Assembly: GCA_006176705.1 (NCBI GenBank) | Contig: QRFJ01000498.1 | Location: forward strand, 186,001 to 250,000 | From: Cocos nucifera | Taxonomy: Eukaryota; Streptophyta; Magnoliopsida; Arecales; Arecaceae | Length of the DNA stretch: 64,000 nt | Direction of reading: 5' to 3' | Shown here: one piece after another, positions 59,421 through 64,000 of the stretch | Layout: every line of letters begins with the position of its first letter | Numbering within the stretch: position 1 is the first letter of the stretch | Notes under the pieces: generated by a model | Seen by the model: only the letters and a program-made list of their open reading frames with translations | What the model was told of the DNA's origin: nothing | The model's database searches: none | Translations under genes and position numbers: made by a program

Positions 59421-59433
59421 TGCTCTGATACCA
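59421..59433 (-). promoter_or_regulatory. Primer-binding site of F
   Basis: On minus TGGTATCAGAGCA, five bases after the LTR end. Confidence 0.85.
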
Positions 59434-59438
59434 CTTAA

Positions 59439-59882
59439 TGTAGGAAATTATAAATTTTATTATAAAAAAGTCATACCTCTAGTCATTATTGTTCAAGTCC
59501 TGAATGAATTCTCCATCCAAAATCTACAACTGCAATGATCTGCAACCTATGATTACAAGAAAAAAATATTTGGATGCTTCTTGCGTGCGACAAGCAATGC
59601 CTTAGTTTCTCAAATCTTACTCGGAGTATTCTTGATAGAGAGGATCTCACAAACTCTCGGATGAGTAGGGGACTAAGTCCATAAACGTTCTTACGACTGA
59701 AGATGGATGGTATCCACGATGGTTGAATAGAGCTCAAATTCATCAAACCACCTAATATATTTTTATTATTTATTAAAAATTTATCTTTAATCAGAGTCTA
59801 GATTAATTAAAATATATAAAATAAAAATTTGATGCATGTTAGTGTGGGCTAGATCTAGATAGATCTAATTAGAGAAATCACA
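59439..59882 (-). repeat. 5' LTR of F
   Basis: On plus: TGTAGGAAATTATAAATT to GAGAAATCACA. The ends TG and CA are both canonical. Confidence 0.82.
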
Positions 59883-60370
59883 ATATTTTATGCATCCACT
59901 CATTATGCTTGGGTGGGGGTTGTGTTGTCATGCAGTGGAGCTTTTAAGCAATGTCGGTGAGCTGCAGTTAAAAATTCATTTTGCTATAAAATTTTAGGAC
60001 TTGATATGTACAAGGATGGAATGCTTTCTATTTTACTATAAAATTGATCATTTCCATATAGAACATTTAAGGATTGGAATGGACTTTAATTACCTTGGAT
60101 CAGATAACTATGATGGAATTGTGGAAATTTAGATTTGGAAAGTGGAATTGAGCAAATCCTACCTTTTGGGGAGCAAGATTCTTTGGAACTCAATTTTATC
60201 TACCAATACTCATTTTGCTTTAAGCCTAATTTTGTCATTTCTTATTGGTGCAAAAATGTAGCAACTTTCTAGAGAGAAAAGGATCTATTTAGTAATCCAA
60301 GTTTTTCATCTCTTCAAATAATGTGTTTAGTGGCAGGCTTCTTTCAGATGTTACAATGTGTTCAATTCAA

Positions 60371-60393
60371 AAATATATATATATATATATATA
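60371..60393. repeat. (TA)n microsatellite
   Basis: About ten TA units within the CACTA intron. Confidence 0.9.
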
Positions 60394-62181
60394 AATTAGG
60401 ATCTACTAATAGCATATGTTTGAATATACCCATAAGGATCACTTCAAACATCGAAGAATTTTATGATCTCTCCGAGATTGAAACCTTCTTCAAATTAAGA
60501 TGACAGCTAGACTGCAATAGCTTTTCATTTGTTGGCCAAATGTGAAAAACAAGTAAGCATTGACCACCCACTAGCAATTTCGTTTTCATAAGGATTAGTG
60601 ATAATTGGACTTGTGAGCCATGGGTTCCCTACCACCACATTAGCTAGGTCTTGATCAATATAAAAGCCTCACATCTCAAGGCCATGTGATGCTAGATCCT
60701 AGCAAGCATTTTTATTCCCTCGGTTACCATTAAAAGTTCCCATAATGACAGTTCTCTCAGGTTGTTTTTGCTAAGGATGAATCACGGGCGGCAGTATATC
60801 AACTCCATCAAAAGGTAGAGCTATGCCTAGAATTAACCTGAAAATTATTGTTTTTGAGGAAACAAGATATTGGTAGATGGATGCTATAGTTTCAACCCTA
60901 TTGCTGACTTTTCTAGTTAGATTGTAATCATGGAGATTCTCTCCTACTACCATGCCTGAACTATCAGTGTGAAAAAGTGGCTGATGCATTCAGAAATTGT
61001 CTGCCTTTCATAAATATTTGGGATATTATGAACTAAGGGGCCCTACAAAACAAGTGTATCTTTTCCAAGTAACCATAATAAACACATCAGATCTGATTCT
61101 ATCGTGGGAAAGATTGGGCACATTAATTCTAATGTCAACAAAATGTTTACAATCACCAGGCGACCAACAGCAGACTCCTTACTAGGTGCGTCATCAGAGC
61201 TTGATATTAAGAAATGGTACATGACCCATAACTTATAGATGTCGCTATTTATAGAAATCAAAATCAAACAACTTTCTTAATTATGGTACGTGACCCCATA
61301 ACTTAGATATTAAGAAATGGTCGCCAATTTTGACCATGTCATTGTCCTGACACAACTAACAGCGTTATCCAAATTTGAATTAGAAGTTGGCAACATCCCC
61401 CACACAACACAGGCTTTCATAATCAAAATGGGTGCCAAATTAATTCGATCACTCTAGCTTTAGTTACAGCCATGACATCAATCAATTATGTAATCATTGC
61501 AGTCTTCAGTCACATTTACAGCAGACCCTGAGGTAGAATGATCAGTTAAAATGATAATGAATAGGTCAGCCAGCCAGCTAACACGCAGCCTTCTGTTGAG
61601 ATGATAGAAATATGTCGATAATGAATTAAGAGTATGGGCCTTACCTTCAGAACTCATGAATAATGAATTATGGGACAGTCCTTAGATCAAGAAAGGGCAT
61701 TCATCCATTGATGTGGTAAACGATGATTTGAATATTAGGAATAATGCTAACCTCTGTCTCTTCCCCAATTTGTAAGTTGTGTAGCCCTTAGAAACTCCAC
61801 CCTTCCATGTTTTGCGGCCACATTCATCTTTCACCGTATGCCTAGAAATTTCATTTGACAATTTCTAGTTTATGCTTAATTGATTAATTCAAATCAAGTT
61901 TATGCTTCACCTGTATGTTTGTCTTTGATTATTATAGTTATTTCAACTAATTTTTTTAATAAAAATTTGCTTTAATATATAACTAGAATAGATAAATTAA
62001 GAATAATTAATCTTCTTTCATGACATCAACTATTATTATATGATTGTTAATGACTTTATCAATCATTAGCATATTATAATGTATCACATATTTTGTACCA
62101 TGATACTTTTATTGAAACTATTAGAATTTGTTAATTAAAATCCATGGAGGAAATATTTTATAAAATTTATGTTTTCTGTAG

Positions 62182-62283
62182 ATGGGTGTGCATGGCAGGG
62201 AGCTTGATCAGGTGGAGTTTTACATGATGACTCATGTTCATCAAAATGATCATTTTGTTACTGATGAATCGAGAGATATATTT
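62182..62283 (+). pseudogene. tnpA-like exon 3
   Basis: After the acceptor TGTAG: MGVHGRELDQVEFYMMTHVH, then QNDHFVTDESRDIY. Relatives have a GREPSRAELFLATH-like phrase and an end like DEKAKEIY here, so this is the C-terminal part of the Transposase_24 domain. The donor is unclear because the following sequence is a run of TATATTTATATA. Confidence 0.72.
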
Positions 62284-62370
62284 ATATATATTTATAATTA
62301 TTTAATTTAATGATATGGAGCTTTATTTTTAAGTAAAAATTAATATATTTTTTATTCTTAAATATAGAAG

Positions 62371-62760
62371 AGAGCTACATCTTTTATTGTAGAGCGTGTT
62401 GACGAGTCCTCAACATCCATGGAGGCCAGTCGCATCGAGGTCCAGGTGATGACAGAGCTGCTAAGATCGGACCATTATGGTCAAATGAGAGGTTATAGAG
62501 TTGGAGCCACCTCCATTCAGTTATTTGACATACGTCGATATACTCAGGATATTAGAGAGAGCTCTAGCAATGTGGATATTCGTATGCTCGAGGCTCAAAT
62601 GGAGGCACGGATTGAGGAGCGGATAAAGGCATAGGTGGAGGCGATAAGATAGAGCTATGACGATGTAATATCCACCATGAGGACTCAGATTGATCAATCG
62701 ATATCCATGTTATAGACATTTATAGACTATGCTAGAGTACATCTCTTATTATATTTATAT
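62371..62760 (+). pseudogene. tnpA-like exon 4 (C-terminal tail)
   Basis: After an AAATATAG acceptor the frame reads KRATSFIVERVDESSTSMEA and stays open to 62634, where CAG has become TAG. It includes RGYRVGATSIQLFDIRR and a heptad-rich RMLEAQMEARIEERIKA likely to form a coiled coil, as in the tail of related proteins that oligomerise. Further stops lie at 62649 and 62713. Compared with tnpD this exon is well kept. Confidence 0.68.
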
Positions 62761-62969
62761 TTATTCATTAAATTTATATTATAATTTTTATATAATTAAC
62801 TACTAAAGTTTTTATATTTTTATTGTAGGCTTCCTGTACTTTCAGTAGTTGTAGAGTCGATAATGATCATGCTTTCATGGATGACTGATAGTTTGATATC
62901 TCTTTATTTTTATTTTTCTTATGGATTGTAATTCATGAATATATATGATGGACAATATAATTATGATAT

Positions 62970-63440
62970 TGCTGATGTTACAAAATTTGGACGGTTTATG
63001 TATGGATTATGATATTAGTGTTATAAATTTTGGATAGATTTATGTATGGATTATAATGTTGGTGTTATAAATTTTGGATAAATTTATGTATTTGATTGTG
63101 ATATTACTGGTGTTATAAATTTTGGATAGATTTATGTATGAATCATGGATATATTTATTTATTTAATTATCATATTGCTAGTGTTATAAATTTTGGATAG
63201 GTTTATATATTTGATTATGATATTATTGATGTTATAAATTTTGGATAGGTTTATATATTTGATTATGATATTATTGATGTTATAAATTTTGGATAGATTT
63301 ATATATGAATTATAATATTGTTAGTATTATAACGTTTGGACATGTTTATATATTTGACTATAATTTTTGTTTTATAAATTTTGAACTGATTTATGTTGTT
63401 ATGATGGTATTTAAAATTTTTTGTAAATTTTGGATAGGTT
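62970..63440. repeat. Tandem repeat in CACTA 3' region, ~50-bp unit
   Basis: About nine units of the form GTTATAAATTTTGGATAG(A/G)TTTAT followed by a variable ATTATGATATT(A/G)TTG part. Two neighbouring units (63180-63285) are almost identical. Confidence 0.8.
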
Positions 63441-63509
63441 TCGTTTTATAAATTTTTAATGCATGTAATTTACATGATTTGATACCACTTTTTTTAAAAA
63501 AAATTTTAA

Positions 63510-63860
63510 AATATCGATGCTTTAAAGCATCGGCAAGTCTCAACTACCGATGCTATAAAGCATCGATATATTTTTTTAAAACTACCAACAATTATGCAAT
63601 TGAAACCAATTTCGACTAACCAAAAAAAGCATCGGTATTGTTAAAAAAATCCCCAATGCTTTATAGCGGCGATAATATAAGGACTTGCCGATGGAACCGA
63701 AAAGCGCCGATAATTTTGAACAAAATTTTAACATTATGAAAAACATCGGAAAGTAAAATTTCAACTCTCCACCGATGGATCCTTTTGCAACATTTTGGAA
63801 TGGGTAGAAAAATTATTTTATGATGCTTTCTAGTGCCGGCAAATGAAAAATTTAGCATCG
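63510..63860. repeat. Right subterminal repeats of CACTA element
   Basis: ATCGATGCTTTAAAGCATCGG (63513), ACCGATGCTATAAAGCATCG (63546), AGCATCGGTA (63629), GCCGATGG, GCGCCGATAA and others. The motif is the same as at the left end, in inverted pairs. Confidence 0.75.
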
Positions 63861-63882
63861 GATGGTCCATTTCCTTATAGTG

Positions 63883-63885
63883 ACA
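63883..63885. repeat. ACA target duplication, right of CACTA element
   Basis: Matches 47131-47133. Confidence 0.75.
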
Positions 63886-64000
63886 GGAATTAATTTCTTT
63901 TGACTTGCAATAATGGTTTGGGATTTCTCCTGTTATTAGCTACTATTTTTGCAAAATTGCTAACTAAAGACACTTGCATTAGCATGTTCCAAGAGTGGAT
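63886..64000 (-). pseudogene. Probable continuation of the interrupted LINE
   Basis: Joined to 47133 with one ACA removed, the minus strand gives a frame that runs across the insertion point (KEINSCSNGIVFVIQRSKKF). The upstream part is too short and broken to identify, so the assignment rests mainly on the target duplication. Confidence 0.4.

Larger units (their letters stand above)
53425..59882 (-). mobile_element. Ty1/copia element F, minus strand, in CACTA intron
   Basis: LTRs at 53425-53912 (3' on minus) and 59439-59882 (5' on minus). Polypurine tract at 53913-53932 (GGGCCAAGTGGGAGAATGT on minus) and primer site TGGTATCAGAGCA at 59421-59433 (minus). The interior has copia traces only. 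The flanking bases (CTTTA left, ATATT right) do not form a clear target duplication. The orientation is opposite to the host transposon. Confidence 0.82.
52751..62181 (+). other. Long intron of tnpA-like gene hosting copia F
   Basis: Donor GTATGT at 52751 and acceptor TTTTCTGTAG ending at 62181; joining the exons keeps the frame (RQEF then MGVHGRELDQ). 52751-53424 is AT-rich with no gene. 53425-59882 is copia F. 59883-62181 has no recognised gene; it contains a (TA)10 run and a short duplicated phrase (61203-61235 resembling 61283-61321). Confidence 0.6.
47134..63882 (+). mobile_element. CACTA (En/Spm) DNA transposon, 16.7 kb, degenerate
   Basis: The ends are CACTATAGAAAAAA (left) and TTCCTTATAGTG (right, inverse CACTATAAGGAA), flanked by ACA on both sides. 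Subterminal regions are full of CATCGGTAA/CATCGATAA-type motifs in both orientations (47160-47290 and 63510-63860). Inside, on the plus strand, lie a tnpD-like transposase and a tnpA-like gene, the standard En/Spm pair. The tnpA intron contains a minus-strand copia, F. It inserted into a LINE relic. Both genes carry stops, so it is not autonomous now. Confidence 0.85.

Noticed and set aside
53420..59887. Target duplication for copia F
   Set aside because: CTTTA on the left and ATATT on the right do not match; shifting the boundary by a few bases gives no convincing five-base repeat.
60370..60395. Possible regulatory TATA array
   Set aside because: Simple (TA)n microsatellite.

Overview
The window is repeat-dominated plant nuclear DNA, most likely from a monocot. 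I see no host gene, no tRNA or rRNA gene and nothing bacterial. The monocot call, and a palm as one candidate, rests on the style of the long-LTR copia family and is an inference. Almost every base can be placed in a transposable element or its wreckage, and most coding sequence is broken by stops and frameshifts.

The left part (1-25069) is a stack of Ty1/copia elements of one family: LTR about 2.28 kb, leader about 1.85 kb, Met-tRNA-type primer site TGGTATCAGAGCCA. A minus-strand gag fragment (1-572) is the oldest layer. Element B (from 575) inserted beside or into it. Element A (1646-7258, target duplication ATATC) sits inside B's 5' LTR. Element C (15658-25064, target duplication TTAGG) sits at the broken end of B's 3' LTR. 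A has lost nearly all coding sequence. C and D have lost the integrase core. B alone keeps traces of all domains.

The middle (25080-39295) holds a non-autonomous LTR element G (LTRs 25080-25547 and 27638-28077, then a tandemly doubled primer-site unit), a relic of a plant transposon-type ORF, two head-to-head LTRs of another family, a 31-bp palindromic tandem repeat, a 10-N assembly gap, a Ty3/gypsy gag fragment, and copia element D (32665-38792). D's 3' end abuts an inverted LTR piece.

The right part has a minus-strand copia relic E (39297-45888), then a LINE relic (about 45950-47133). That relic is interrupted by a 16.7-kb CACTA (En/Spm) DNA transposon at 47134-63882. It has CACTATA ends, ACA target duplications, subterminal CATCGGTAA-type repeats, and degenerate tnpD-like (49507-52252) and tnpA-like (52440-62760) genes. 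The long tnpA intron carries another minus-strand copia, F (53425-59882).

No intact autonomous element is present, so the genes do not form a working system. The most interesting signals are non-coding: a dense W-box (TTGAC) cluster upstream of the TATA box in each long LTR; a leader hairpin kept in three copies with a G-C, G-U, A-U series at one pair; and an exact LTR terminus joined in inverted orientation to the same family's gag in element C, as expected of autointegration or template switching.
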